From a virus, in the IMG/VR virus record IMGVR_UViG_3300010885_025346, positions 1-46,200 of that record: DNA of 46,200 nt. One strand, written 5' to 3'. Within the stretch, counting starts at the first letter, position 1, and each line of letters opens with the position of its first letter. Shown here in pieces: positions 7,206-13,753 of the stretch. The position numbers and the translations under genes were made by a program. The notes under the pieces were generated by a model. It was not told where the DNA came from. It worked only from the letters and a program-made list of their open reading frames with translations, and did not search any database.

Positions 7206-7561
7206 CGCTCCCCCACACCCGCCGTGCCGTATGCCTGCATAATCAGTTTCGCCTCAGTCTGTAGAGCGGAAATCTTCTTCTCCATCGCCGCCGCAAGATC
7301 GCGGGCATAGGTGTGGGCTACGTCAGCGGTGTCCATCGCCAACCACAAATCCTCTGTAGCAATCGTGGCCTTGTCGTCGCGGTCGTTGAAACTTCCCGGC
7401 ATCGACTCCTGACGCTTAGCTGCCTTAGAAATCGTGTAGGCACGCTTAGCTTCCAAGTGCGCCTCGCGGGCATCGGCCACCACTTTTGCGCTGTTCTCTA
7501 AACGGTCAGCCGACTTTCTGATCTCAGCGGCAATCGTCACCGGATTCCACTCAGTCACCAC
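7202..7561 (-). CDS. hypothetical helical protein
   Basis: 119 aa, almost wholly alpha-helical and probably a coiled coil: Ala/Glu/Lys-rich heptad-like stretches at about 8-50 and 70-112. The start is GTG at 7561 or the adjacent GTG at 7558, the latter having better spacing from GGGGG. It overlaps the stop of the preceding gene. No family recognised. Confidence 0.65.
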   Translation of the reverse strand: MVTEWNPVTIAAEIRKSADRLENSAKVVADAREAHLEAKRAYTISKAAKRQESMPGSFNDRDDKATIATEDLWLAMDTADVAHTYARDLAAAMEKKISALQTEAKLIMQAYGTAGVGER

Positions 7562-7860
7562 ATTCCCCCTTCCCTCTTAAACGAGGGCATCCACCACCCG
7601 AACGGCGGCGGCTCATTAGCGAAGACGGCGTGCAACCGAAGCACCCCATCAGGATCAGACTTAGCCACATACGACCGGACAACCCAGCGTTCATCGCCTA
7701 ACTCAATGAACAGCGTGGCCCTGTCCTCCCGGTACACCTCAATTTCGGAGAAGGTGTCGTCGTAAGCCGCCCAAATGCCATCGAAACCGGAGTCCTCGCG
7801 GATCACCAGGCCAGCAGGCGGCGAGCTAAGCAACACCCACCAGATCGGGCTGGTAGTCAC
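7555..7860 (-). CDS. hypothetical protein
   Basis: 101 aa, mixed alpha/beta, rich in Trp (for example SPIWWVLLSSPPAG, ERWVVRSYV, FGWWMP). The GTG start overlaps the stop of the upstream gene, and the stop overlaps the next start. It sits inside the recombination gene cluster. Family not recognised. Confidence 0.65.
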   Translation of the reverse strand: MTTSPIWWVLLSSPPAGLVIREDSGFDGIWAAYDDTFSEIEVYREDRATLFIELGDERWVVRSYVAKSDPDGVLRLHAVFANEPPPFGWWMPSFKREGGMW

Positions 7861-8129
7861 ACCGGCCTCAACTTAGCTATGCCCTCAATGGTGGTGAAGA
7901 AACCGCCGCAGCTATAGCATCCCACCGCACCGCGATGGCTAAGCTTGACCACGAACTCCTGAACCCACCGCTGAATGTGCGGATCGCACAGCAGATAGTC
8001 GCCGCAGCCGTGGTAGTGGATGTGCCAGAACACCCGGTTTTGGCAGCCCTCTTCATGTTCACAAATCATGTCCTCATCAAGACCGGCCACAATCTGATCG
8101 AAGCTGTCCACGACACTTCCCGGTGTCAC
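7857..8129 (-). CDS. putative zinc-binding protein
   Basis: 90 aa with a dense set of potential metal ligands: CEHEEGC, HIHYHGCGDYLLCDPH and GCYSCGG. The spacing suggests two zinc sites. The GTG start forms a GTGA overlap with the stop of the Rad52-like gene. It may be an accessory of the recombination genes, by context only. Confidence 0.65.
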   Translation of the reverse strand: MTPGSVVDSFDQIVAGLDEDMICEHEEGCQNRVFWHIHYHGCGDYLLCDPHIQRWVQEFVVKLSHRGAVGCYSCGGFFTTIEGIAKLRPV

Positions 8130-8851
8130 GCCGCCACCGTCACCATCCCCGCCTTCAACAGTTCAACGAAAGCGGTGATCTGGTCGGAATCTGCATCCCG
8201 AAGTGAGTTGTTTCCGGCAGCCCCGGCGGCGAAAGTAGCAGCAACGTCGTTAAGCTTCCAGCCGCGATCAGCGCACAACAGTCGAAGCTCGTCGCGGGCC
8301 ACATCAGCCGGGGACGGCGAACGATCAATCTCGTCGTTGCCCAAAGACACTTGCTGCTCAACGTGAGCCTCAACGTCCTCAACCTTGTCGGGCAGCCCCA
8401 CCAAAGTGGCACCCACCAGGGCTGTCATCTGGCCCTTGTTATAAAGACTCAAGCCGAACTGGTCGCCCAAATCCTTAGCTGCCCGCTTAGTACTGAGGGA
8501 GATAGCCGACTTGTATGCCAGGTCGTGGGCATCGCCACGGGTCTGGTTCTGCGCCACCCCCATCGACCCGTCCTCGTAGACGGCAGACACGTTGCCCTGG
8601 TCGTCCTTCACGGTGAGACGAACCAACGCCTTGTAGCACACGTCCCACCGCTTACCCGTCTCATCGCGGGGAGACTCGTACACAAGCTCCACGCTCAACA
8701 CCTGTTTGTCCCAGCCGCCGAACCCGAAGATTCGGGTCAGGTGGGCGGTCACATCCTGCTGGGCGACGTGAGCGTTTCCCTTGCCGTCCCTAAGCACCCG
8801 CTTAGCGTTGATGGGGGCCAGAAGTTGGGTGATCTGCTTTTCGGTGAACAT
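8126..8851 (-). CDS. Rad52-type single-strand annealing protein
   Basis: 241 aa. The N-terminal 140 residues match the Rad52/22 annealing family: TQLLAPINAKRVLRDGKG, FGFGGWDKQVLSVELV, a long beta-sheet region, and DAHDLAYKSAISLSTKRAAKDLGDQFGLSLY, the family's helix with KR-AA--LG--FG. The C-terminal 100 residues are a linker and a small helical domain. It would anneal complementary ssDNA generated by the exonuclease encoded upstream at 9181-10149. Both are in the same operon, as expected for a phage recombination pair. Confidence 0.9.
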   Translation of the reverse strand: MFTEKQITQLLAPINAKRVLRDGKGNAHVAQQDVTAHLTRIFGFGGWDKQVLSVELVYESPRDETGKRWDVCYKALVRLTVKDDQGNVSAVYEDGSMGVAQNQTRGDAHDLAYKSAISLSTKRAAKDLGDQFGLSLYNKGQMTALVGATLVGLPDKVEDVEAHVEQQVSLGNDEIDRSPSPADVARDELRLLCADRGWKLNDVAATFAAGAAGNNSLRDADSDQITAFVELLKAGMVTVAA

Positions 8852-8860
8852 GGAGAACTC

Positions 8861-9184
8861 CTAGTAGAAGAGGGCGTAGTCGCGGCCAGTGATCCACTTG
8901 TCGGCCTCGGACTCCCGAAGCTCAAACAGGTCAGCCAAGTCAGGCTCCTGAGCCATAATCAAACGGGCATAAAAAGCCCGGTGCGTGTTGCAGATTTTGT
9001 AGTCGGGGTCGGTGGTGGTCATCGAAATCTGCCACCGCGCCACCTCAAACAAACTCGCGATCCCCACCTTGTGACGACCCGTCTTAGCCACCCATTCGTG
9101 GGCCAAATCGACCAACGTGTCGTAGATGCGGGGATTAGCGGCGTGGAACAATTCAAACTTGGCGATATTCGACAAATCGCTCAC
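8861..9184 (-). CDS. conserved phage protein of recombination cluster
   Basis: 107 aa, soluble and helical. FELFHAANPRIYDTLVDLAHEWVAKTGRHKVGIASLFEVARWQ is a block I recognise from small actinophage proteins placed beside recombination genes; its function is not known to me. It lies between the exonuclease (4-nt overlap) and the Rad52-like gene, and may be an accessory or a DNA-binding adaptor. Confidence 0.75.
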   Translation of the reverse strand: MSDLSNIAKFELFHAANPRIYDTLVDLAHEWVAKTGRHKVGIASLFEVARWQISMTTTDPDYKICNTHRAFYARLIMAQEPDLADLFELRESEADKWITGRDYALFY

Positions 9185-10149
9185 AGATGTTGCTCCATTT
9201 CAAAAGGCACCGGCTGACCGGCAGACGAAGCGAAGTAGTTGACCATCCGGTCAATCGAATTGCTTAGCTTTGCCGCCCGTAACCCCACCTCCATGTCCAG
9301 CCAATAAAAATCGACCTGGGGGTCTTTCGTGGACAGCGGGTAATGCACCAGGACGGCCCACTGCGTGTTAATCAACTCATGCAGATCGGAGCGTTCGTTC
9401 GTCTCCTGGTCGTACCGGCATCCCGTCCCGTAAGCGGCTAACTGGGCTGACACCCCCGCCGGATAGCGGGCATCCCAGCGGCCAGTCTTAAGGTCGGCGG
9501 CGCACACCCACGGCACCGTGATCGGCACACCATCCGGCCCCGGCGTGCCCACCGGAATCTCCATCAGATAGTCGATGCTCCCGGCACGCTTAATCTCATC
9601 GTTGACAATCAAGATTTCCTGCGCCAGGAACTTGGCCGGTTTCATCCGTTCGATGTAATGCTTCAACGGAGCGACCATGTGCTTCTGCACAATGGTGGGG
9701 GTGCGACCGTGGTTGACGATCTCTGCAAGCTTGTGGAACTCCGTGCCCTTAGCTGCCGCCGACGATGCACCGGCAATCTCAGCGGCCTTATCGACCGCTT
9801 TCATCAGCCGGGACTTGCCCGACTCCGAACCGCCGTCATCACCCTTGTAGTAGGGGTCGCCGTCATACTCGTTCAGCAAGGTGACGATTTCGGAGCGAGC
9901 CGCATCCGACATGACCACGCCGATAGCGGCCATCGCTGACTTCCACCTAGCTAAGCCGTCGCCGCCCTTAAGGTTGGCACCGGCACTGGACGACCGGCCA
10001 TACTTTTCGATGTCCTTGCGGTGACCGGCGGCACGGAAATACCGCTTGTTGTCCTTGGAGGTGATCCACTCCCCCTCCACCGGATCGGCACCCGGCGGGG
10101 CCACCAACACCTCGCCCCGGTAGGAGCGTTTCAACGAATAGTCAGTCAT
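9181..10149 (-). CDS. Cas4/RecB-like PD-(D/E)XK exonuclease
   Basis: 322 aa. The C-terminal half has the nuclease core: His139 in GTEFHKL, Asp193 in GSIDYLM, the D-x-K of AADLKTG (Asp219, Lys221), and QLAAY as the following helix. This is the arrangement of RecB/Cas4-like phage exonucleases. The N-terminal 110 residues are a family-specific extension. It would resect dsDNA ends for the Rad52-like annealing protein. Its start overlaps the stop of the 54-aa gene upstream (ATGA). Confidence 0.9.
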   Translation of the reverse strand: MTDYSLKRSYRGEVLVAPPGADPVEGEWITSKDNKRYFRAAGHRKDIEKYGRSSSAGANLKGGDGLARWKSAMAAIGVVMSDAARSEIVTLLNEYDGDPYYKGDDGGSESGKSRLMKAVDKAAEIAGASSAAAKGTEFHKLAEIVNHGRTPTIVQKHMVAPLKHYIERMKPAKFLAQEILIVNDEIKRAGSIDYLMEIPVGTPGPDGVPITVPWVCAADLKTGRWDARYPAGVSAQLAAYGTGCRYDQETNERSDLHELINTQWAVLVHYPLSTKDPQVDFYWLDMEVGLRAAKLSNSIDRMVNYFASSAGQPVPFEMEQHL

Positions 10150-10310
10150 TCTGGCAACCTTTCAGCAATAGCGATCAGGGCGTTAGCTGCGGCGTACAGC
10201 AGGAAGTCGATGGTGTCGATTTCGTCGGTTCGCGGGGTGTCCCCGTCCTCGCCGTACATGAAGAAGGTGACGGCTTCCTTAGCTTCTTCAAGGTGGTCAG
10301 GAATCGGCAT
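10146..10310 (-). CDS. 54-aa hypothetical protein
   Basis: Short acidic protein: MPIPDHLEEAKEAVTFFMYG, then DEIDTIDFLLYAAANALIAIAERLPE, two predicted helices. Its stop overlaps the exonuclease ATG (ATGA) and its start overlaps the end of the zinc-finger gene by 14 nt. It fills the interval fully and keeps the operon's coupling pattern. No family recognised. Confidence 0.65.
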   Translation of the reverse strand: MPIPDHLEEAKEAVTFFMYGEDGDTPRTDEIDTIDFLLYAAANALIAIAERLPE

Positions 10311-10566
10311 CGGTGAACTCCAAGAACTCGTCGTCGGAGGTGTCGTCGGGGATTCCCCAGCACGGGTACAGCCGACTGGTCAGCACCAGGCCCGACTGTT
10401 CCGGCGGCACACAGAACCGGCCACGGCGCGACGAATGGGTGCCGTCGCGGTGCTTCTCCCAGGCGGTGATCCCGGTGAACGTCAGATGGCATCCGGTGCA
10501 ATGGGAAGTAAGGCTCCCCGCCCACCGTGACGGGCACTTAGCGCAGTGGTGCGGATGGTTACTCAT
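10297..10566 (-). CDS. FDXHR-type zinc-binding protein
   Basis: 89 aa. CAKCPSRWAGSLTSHC-TGC gives two C-x2-C knuckles, followed by HLTFTGITAWEKHR, the variant of the F-D-x-H-R block that names this actinophage family, then a Cys-rich loop and an acidic tail (DDTSDDEFLEFTDADS). Probably a nucleic-acid or protein-binding zinc finger; role unknown. It starts at an ATG overlapping the end of the next zinc-finger gene. Confidence 0.8.
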   Translation of the reverse strand: MSNHPHHCAKCPSRWAGSLTSHCTGCHLTFTGITAWEKHRDGTHSSRRGRFCVPPEQSGLVLTSRLYPCWGIPDDTSDDEFLEFTDADS

Positions 10567-10856
10567 AGTGGCTCGTTGAAACGCTTAGCATCGCGCTGAC
10601 GATTCAAGTCTTCACGCCTTTCCCGACACTTTCGCTGACTTTCTTTAACCTTGGCGCGGTTGTCCTGATACCATTTCGCGTTGTAATCTGACCGATCCTT
10701 AGCTCGATCCTTAGCTCGCAGCCTGTTTGCCGCATTAACGCAATGGCGACAGATGTACTGATAACCGTCAGGCGCGGCGGGATGCCGAAAGAACTCAAAC
10801 TTTGGAAGGTTTTCCTTGCACTTACTGCACACCTTGTATTCCAGGCCGGGGATCAT
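10563..10856 (-). CDS. zinc-finger protein with basic coiled tail
   Basis: 97 aa. The N-terminus has C-x2-C (CSKC), FEFF--HP and CRHC, a treble-clef/HNH-like zinc site; the rest is a strongly charged helix (Arg/Lys/Glu) that probably binds nucleic acid. The second in-frame ATG is used because it forms an ATGA overlap with the upstream stop. Possibly a degenerate HNH protein; no clear catalytic His-Asn-His is seen. Confidence 0.7.
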   Translation of the reverse strand: MIPGLEYKVCSKCKENLPKFEFFRHPAAPDGYQYICRHCVNAANRLRAKDRAKDRSDYNAKWYQDNRAKVKESQRKCRERREDLNRQRDAKRFNEPL

Positions 10857-11065
10857 CGCATGGCCCACTTCAAACTTGCATCGGCGGCATCGACCAGGGC
10901 CAGCAGTTGACGCTTAGCCCACACGTCGTTAGCCCCGGTCAGAATGTCGTGGATGGTGGAGCGAAGCTCGTCGTGCAGCATGATCGCGTCAGCGACACAT
11001 GCCTTAGCTTCATCCAAGTCCAGGGCGATCTCGGCCATTGAAACGAAATAGTCACTTGGGGTCAT
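10853..11065 (-). CDS. hypothetical protein
   Basis: 70 aa, helical, with Asp/Glu in the first half (MAEIALDLDEAKACVADAIMLHDEL) and a basic end. The chosen ATG follows GAGGAATTG; the longer frame would only extend into the 48-aa gene upstream. Family not recognised. Confidence 0.6.
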   Translation of the reverse strand: MTPSDYFVSMAEIALDLDEAKACVADAIMLHDELRSTIHDILTGANDVWAKRQLLALVDAADASLKWAMR

Positions 11066-11198
11066 CGAACAATTCCTCACTGGCGCATCCCCACGGCGCA
11101 TGGCCGGGGATGTAATAGATGTGGTGGGCAGAACGGGCGATCACCGTGACCGGCTCACCCTGAAGCTGGGCGTAATCTCCGATAGCTAAAGAGGTCAT
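11052..11198 (-). CDS. 48-aa hypothetical protein
   Basis: MTSLAIGDYAQLQGEPVTV starts a short, strand-rich protein (beta-barrel-like: GDYAQLQGEPVTVIARSAHHIYYIPG) ending ELFDDPK. Its ATG overlaps the stop of the upstream gene (ATGA) and its end overlaps the next start by 14 nt. Coding is supported by this operon fit. Function unknown. Confidence 0.6.
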   Translation of the reverse strand: MTSLAIGDYAQLQGEPVTVIARSAHHIYYIPGHAPWGCASEELFDDPK

Positions 11199-11506
11199 GC
11201 GGAAATGCGGATGATCTCGTCAGGGAACAGCAGGCAGGCATTCCACACCGCATCCAAGAAATCCAGTGTGCTGTCGTAAGTCCCCCACTTATTGGGGGCA
11301 TCCAGGCTGCGGTAGTGCGACTCGTCCTGAACCATCTTGTTCATCGCCAGCAGCAGAGGCTTAGTAAGCTCTGAGGCAGGCTTGCCGTCGAACTTGGCGA
11401 GGTCGCATCCGGCTTTCTTCCACATCGGGGCGGTGTTCGATGTGTGGTTACGCCAGAACAGTTCGTGGTCGGTGTCGCGGTAAAAAATTGTCACGTCGTA
11501 GCTCAA
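11195..11506 (-). CDS. hypothetical protein
   Basis: 103 aa. Begins SYDVTIFYRDTDHELFWRNHTSN, continues with a helical middle (ELTKPLLLAMNKMVQDES) and ends LFPDEIIRISA. The start is TTG overlapping the stop of the phosphoribosyltransferase gene (TTGA). Family not recognised. Confidence 0.65.
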   Translation of the reverse strand: MSYDVTIFYRDTDHELFWRNHTSNTAPMWKKAGCDLAKFDGKPASELTKPLLLAMNKMVQDESHYRSLDAPNKWGTYDSTLDFLDAVWNACLLFPDEIIRISA

Positions 11507-11967
11507 TGCGGTAGCCCATTCTTATAGCGGAACGCCGCGTCAACGCCGTTCACTTCATCGCGCATCCGTGCCATATCGCGGAAGCGGTTGTCGGGGAGTT
11601 CGTCGTAGCAGAACGCCCCGGCGCATTGGGTGATGTGGCCGCGCTCAGCAGCGATCAATTCCACAACAGCGTGAACCCGGTTGAACGTGCCGCCGCTGCT
11701 GATGAAGTCATCAATGAACAGCCACCTCTCCCCCAGGAATCCTTCAGCCAAACCGGCTGAATGAATGGAGTCCTTAGGCTTACGGACAGCTAAGAACTGC
11801 GCCCCAAAAATCTCGGCCAGCCGTTGCAGCGGCAGCAGACCCGACAGGCCGGTTCCGACAACGGTGTCGAAGTCGATACTGGACAAAGCGTTGATCGCCT
11901 TAGCTCGCATTTCTGCGGGTTCCAGCACCGTCTTTACATACGACGACCTAACCCTGATCGGTGTCAC
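11503..11967 (-). CDS. phosphoribosyltransferase-like protein
   Basis: 154 aa. VVGTGLSGLLPLQRLAEIFG is the first nucleotide-binding strand-loop, and WLFIDDFISSGGTFNRV is the PRPP-binding motif of type I phosphoribosyltransferases (two acidic residues then the S/T-G-G/x-T loop). Such enzymes transfer a base to or from PRPP in nucleotide salvage; the base is not evident. The start is GTG with a GTGA overlap to the upstream stop; the 57 in-frame residues before it are antisense-like. No partner salvage gene is seen nearby. Confidence 0.85.
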   Translation of the reverse strand: MTPIRVRSSYVKTVLEPAEMRAKAINALSSIDFDTVVGTGLSGLLPLQRLAEIFGAQFLAVRKPKDSIHSAGLAEGFLGERWLFIDDFISSGGTFNRVHAVVELIAAERGHITQCAGAFCYDELPDNRFRDMARMRDEVNGVDAAFRYKNGLPH

Positions 11968-12194
11968 ATCGCCCTCGTCTTGTCGGTGCGGGTGTCGGTC
12001 GGATCGGGGCCGGGGTCGCCGCCCGCCAGGACGATCTGCGATGCCAGATCGGCCCGCAGTTCCAGAAGCTCCAACGACTCCGCGTACACCCGGTTGGTGT
12101 AGTCCTGGCCGAACAGGAACCGGAGCCGGTGGTCGCATTCATAGAGCGCAGTCATCAGGGCGTTGCGTTCCTCTAAGAACTGTGCGGCGGTCAT
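11964..12194 (-). CDS. hypothetical helical protein
   Basis: 76 aa. Two helices (AAQFLEERNALMTALYECDHRLRFLFG and AESLELLELRADLASQIVLAG) are followed by a Pro/Asp/Thr-rich disordered tail. The ATG overlaps the end of the upstream gene by 4 nt. No family recognised. Confidence 0.6.
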   Translation of the reverse strand: MTAAQFLEERNALMTALYECDHRLRFLFGQDYTNRVYAESLELLELRADLASQIVLAGGDPGPDPTDTRTDKTRAM

Positions 12195-12610
12195 ACCAGA
12201 CCCTCGTCAATCGCGGAGAGGATGCCACGGGCCATGCGGATGAACACCGCCGGGATCGGAGCAGTGTTCGCCAGCGGGCCACCGTCCTGACTGAGCGGGC
12301 CGGTGCTGCTGTCCACACCGGCACAGCAGCGACGAAGATGGATGGCAGCTTCCATCACCCGCGCCTCGTATTCCGCGAGCCGTGCCTTGTCGGCACTGTC
12401 TTCCTGGCCGTCCTGGTAACGCTGAGCGGCCAGCAGGGCAGCCAGGTATTGGCTGGCATATTCGATCTGAAGTTCGTACTCGCATTCCGGCGAGAAGCTG
12501 TACTCGCCCACGCTCACGCCGCCGTCGCAGTCGGGGATGATGTCGAACTCGTAGTCGTCGGGGTGGACGAAGAGTTCGTAGTCGGTGGCGTAATCGTCGG
12601 TGGCGGTCAT
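12191..12610 (-). CDS. acidic hypothetical protein
   Basis: 139 aa, strongly acidic at the N-terminus (TDDYATDYELFVHPDDYEFDIIPDCDGG), then a helical region (ASQYLAALLAAQRYQDGQEDSADKARLAEYEARVMEAAIHL) and a hydrophobic end. Overlaps its neighbours by 4 nt on each side. A DNA-mimic or anti-repressor type role could be imagined from the charge, but nothing specific supports it. Confidence 0.65.
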   Translation of the reverse strand: MTATDDYATDYELFVHPDDYEFDIIPDCDGGVSVGEYSFSPECEYELQIEYASQYLAALLAAQRYQDGQEDSADKARLAEYEARVMEAAIHLRRCCAGVDSSTGPLSQDGGPLANTAPIPAVFIRMARGILSAIDEGLV

Positions 12611-12807
12611 GGGCGTACTCTCTTCCGGTCATAGCGGCGGGTGTTGTTGTGACGTTTGCGGGTACGAAGACCCACGGTGGAGGCAATCGCGCCCACCGCC
12701 CGGTTGTAGATGGGCGGCAGTCCGATCACTTCCCCCTCGACAAGCGGCTCAGCCGCCAGTAACACCGCCCAGGCGGCGAGGGCCACCTGGCCGTCATGCG
12801 ACAACAT
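12607..12807 (-). CDS. hypothetical protein, first long gene of leftward early operon
   Basis: 66 aa: a helical, Ala-rich N-terminal half (DGQVALAAWAVLLAAEPLVEGE) and a very basic C-terminus (LRTRKRHNNTRRYDRKRVRP) that could bind nucleic acid. The ATG at 12807 has GGAG at good spacing; the ATG at 12819 is an alternative. A longer in-frame version would cross the structured element and the tRNA and is not credible. Confidence 0.65.
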   Translation of the reverse strand: MLSHDGQVALAAWAVLLAAEPLVEGEVIGLPPIYNRAVGAIASTVGLRTRKRHNNTRRYDRKRVRP

Positions 12808-12901
12808 GGAAAACTCCATAGGCGTAGCTAGCTCCTGCCTGATCGCCCCACGATTGCGGGACTTCAAGGCCAGGGTCTTGGGCCTCTTGAGTTGTGATCG
12901 A

Positions 12902-12919
12902 CCCGCCACAGAGGGCGGG
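12902..12919 (-). terminator. hairpin downstream of the structured element
   Basis: A perfect 6-bp GC stem, CCCGCC-N6-GGCGGG. No U-tract follows on the minus strand, but TTTG follows on the plus strand. It could pause or punctuate transcription between the tRNA and the early operon. Weak support. Confidence 0.35.
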
Positions 12920-12928
12920 AGGTTTGTT

Positions 12929-13013
12929 GATCGCCGGGGGAGCCACCGTCCAGGGCCGTCGCATTCCCCGCCCAAGGGGAGAGGCCCGGTCGGGGCTGCA
13001 AACCCCGGCGATC
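12929..13013. ncRNA. GC-rich structured element, tRNA-like folding
   Basis: An 85-nt block closed by a perfect 11-bp inverted repeat (12929-12939 with 13003-13013). Inside, GGGCC/GGCCC (12953-12957 with 12982-12986) encloses TCCCC/GGGGA (12965-12969 with 12976-12980), and GGGG-CTGCAAA-CCCC (12992-13006) forms a 4-bp stem with a 7-nt loop. The last stem competes with part of the closing repeat; using only 7 bp of that repeat gives a tRNA-like cloverleaf on the plus strand. The loop sequences are not canonical, so it is not called a tRNA. No protein is credible here. Confidence 0.45.
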
Positions 13014-13016
13014 TAG

Positions 13017-13087
13017 CACGCATCCGTGGACTTGAACCACGCCACTTACCTAAGAGGTAAATGTCCACCAGTAGAAGGATGATGCGC
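13017..13087 (-). tRNA. tRNA-Lys (anticodon CUU)
   Basis: Cloverleaf on the minus strand: acceptor GCGCATC/GATGCGT (first pair G-U) with discriminator G at 13017; T-arm CGTGG-TTCAAGT-CCACG (13025-13041); anticodon arm TTTAC-CTCTTAG-GTAAG with anticodon CTT at 13052-13054, U33 present and A37. The D-arm is weak (3-bp stem TCC/GGA with a loop containing GG), the variable loop is only 3 nt, and the 3' end reads CTA, so CCA is not encoded. It decodes AAG. Degenerate features leave some doubt that it is functional. Confidence 0.7.
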
Positions 13088-13417
13088 CCATCGCAGGATT
13101 CCTCACCCCCATATAGACGTGCTGCTGGATTTTCGACAGCACGCAGTTGCCTCGCACACACGGTGCGGTCAAGGGATGGTTTGGGAAAGACCGTGGAAGC
13201 GTGCCGCCCCCTTGGGCAACTCGGTCGTCCCGTATTCCTGCTGGAAAGCTATATGTCACAGTGACGATTACGCCTGTACTGTTTCTCAGGACTCGGCACT
13301 GGACTTGTGGTCTTCACCATAACGACTGAGTGTTACCCAGCCGCCTCGACACGCCGAAGCGTGCCCAAGTTTATGCAAGCGGTATGCGGAACGGATGGGG
13401 TGTACGCATCGGTGGCC
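13088..13417. other. intergenic stretch without credible gene
   Basis: I see no protein with convincing coding signals here. The frames that stay open on either strand have no ribosome site and an odd composition. The one motif noted is the palindrome GTCACAGTGAC at 13256-13266, inside ATATGTCACAGTGACG, which could be an operator. Confidence 0.4.
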
Positions 13418-13519
13418 TCACAGGGGCACTACCGTGCAGAAGATTGCATAAGTGGCGATCACGAACAGGGCCGTGGCCCATACCGTCATCTCGACTATCT
13501 GCCATACCGTGTACTTCAT
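13418..13519 (-). CDS. 33-aa single-pass membrane protein
   Basis: MKYTVWQIVEMTVWATALFV followed by IATYAIFCTVVPL: a short N-terminal tail and one hydrophobic helix. AGGAAG lies about 10 nt before the ATG. It is the first gene downstream of the leftward promoter, so it would be made early. Small membrane proteins in this position in temperate phages sometimes act in exclusion, but nothing in the sequence proves a role. Confidence 0.6.
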   Translation of the reverse strand: MKYTVWQIVEMTVWATALFVIATYAIFCTVVPL

Positions 13520-13587
13520 GTTGATTGTCTTCCTGACCCGGTGGAATCAAATCTTGTAAGCGGTTTGATTTATTGATGCTGGACGCA

Positions 13588-13617
13588 ACCATGCTCCGTG
13601 TGACACGTTCCTGTCAA
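13588..13617 (-). promoter_or_regulatory. leftward early promoter candidate
   Basis: On the minus strand a consensus -35 TTGACA (13617-13612) is followed by an 18-nt spacer and CATGGT (13593-13588) as a -10 with one main mismatch. The spacer contains the palindrome CGTGTGACACG (13597-13607), a possible operator for the phage repressor or a Cro-like factor. It would drive the 33-aa gene, tRNA and early operon. Confidence 0.55.
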
Positions 13618-13627
13618 GTTGCTGTGG

Positions 13628-13643
13628 TGTGATCTACGTCACA
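13628..13643. promoter_or_regulatory. CRP-type site TGTGA-N6-TCACA
   Basis: A perfect palindrome with both half-sites of the CRP/FNR consensus, also used by mycobacterial CRP. It lies just upstream of the -35 of the leftward promoter, centred about 54 nt before its predicted start. A second exact copy of the half-site pair is at 15248-15263. It may be a host CRP site or an operator of the phage repressor. Confidence 0.55.
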
Positions 13644-13709
13644 GACTTGAGCCGGGAATTACACGGCTGTCATTTATCCCAGATGGAACATTGCAGTTCA
13701 AGACACCTA

Positions 13710-13746
13710 TTGGCGACTTGCCAAAAACTCCCTGCCTACTTAAAAT
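13710..13746 (+). promoter_or_regulatory. repressor promoter with overlapping operator
   Basis: A -35 of TTGCCA (13718-13723), a 17-nt spacer and a -10 of TAAAAT (13741-13746). The expected start point falls on or within a nucleotide of the repressor ATG at 13754, so the mRNA is probably leaderless. The inverted repeat TTGGC-GACTT-GCCAA (13710-13724) covers the -35 and would suit autoregulation. Confidence 0.65.
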
Positions 13747-13753
13747 CGGGGTC

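Noticed and set aside
12929-13013. Second tRNA on the plus strand
   Set aside because: The acceptor and T-like stems can form, but the T-loop is CTGCAAA, the anticodon-like loop has 6 nt and no normal D-arm is seen.
13050-13259. 69-codon minus-strand frame upstream of the tRNA
   Set aside because: It overlaps the tRNA, has no ribosome site and no recognisable protein features.
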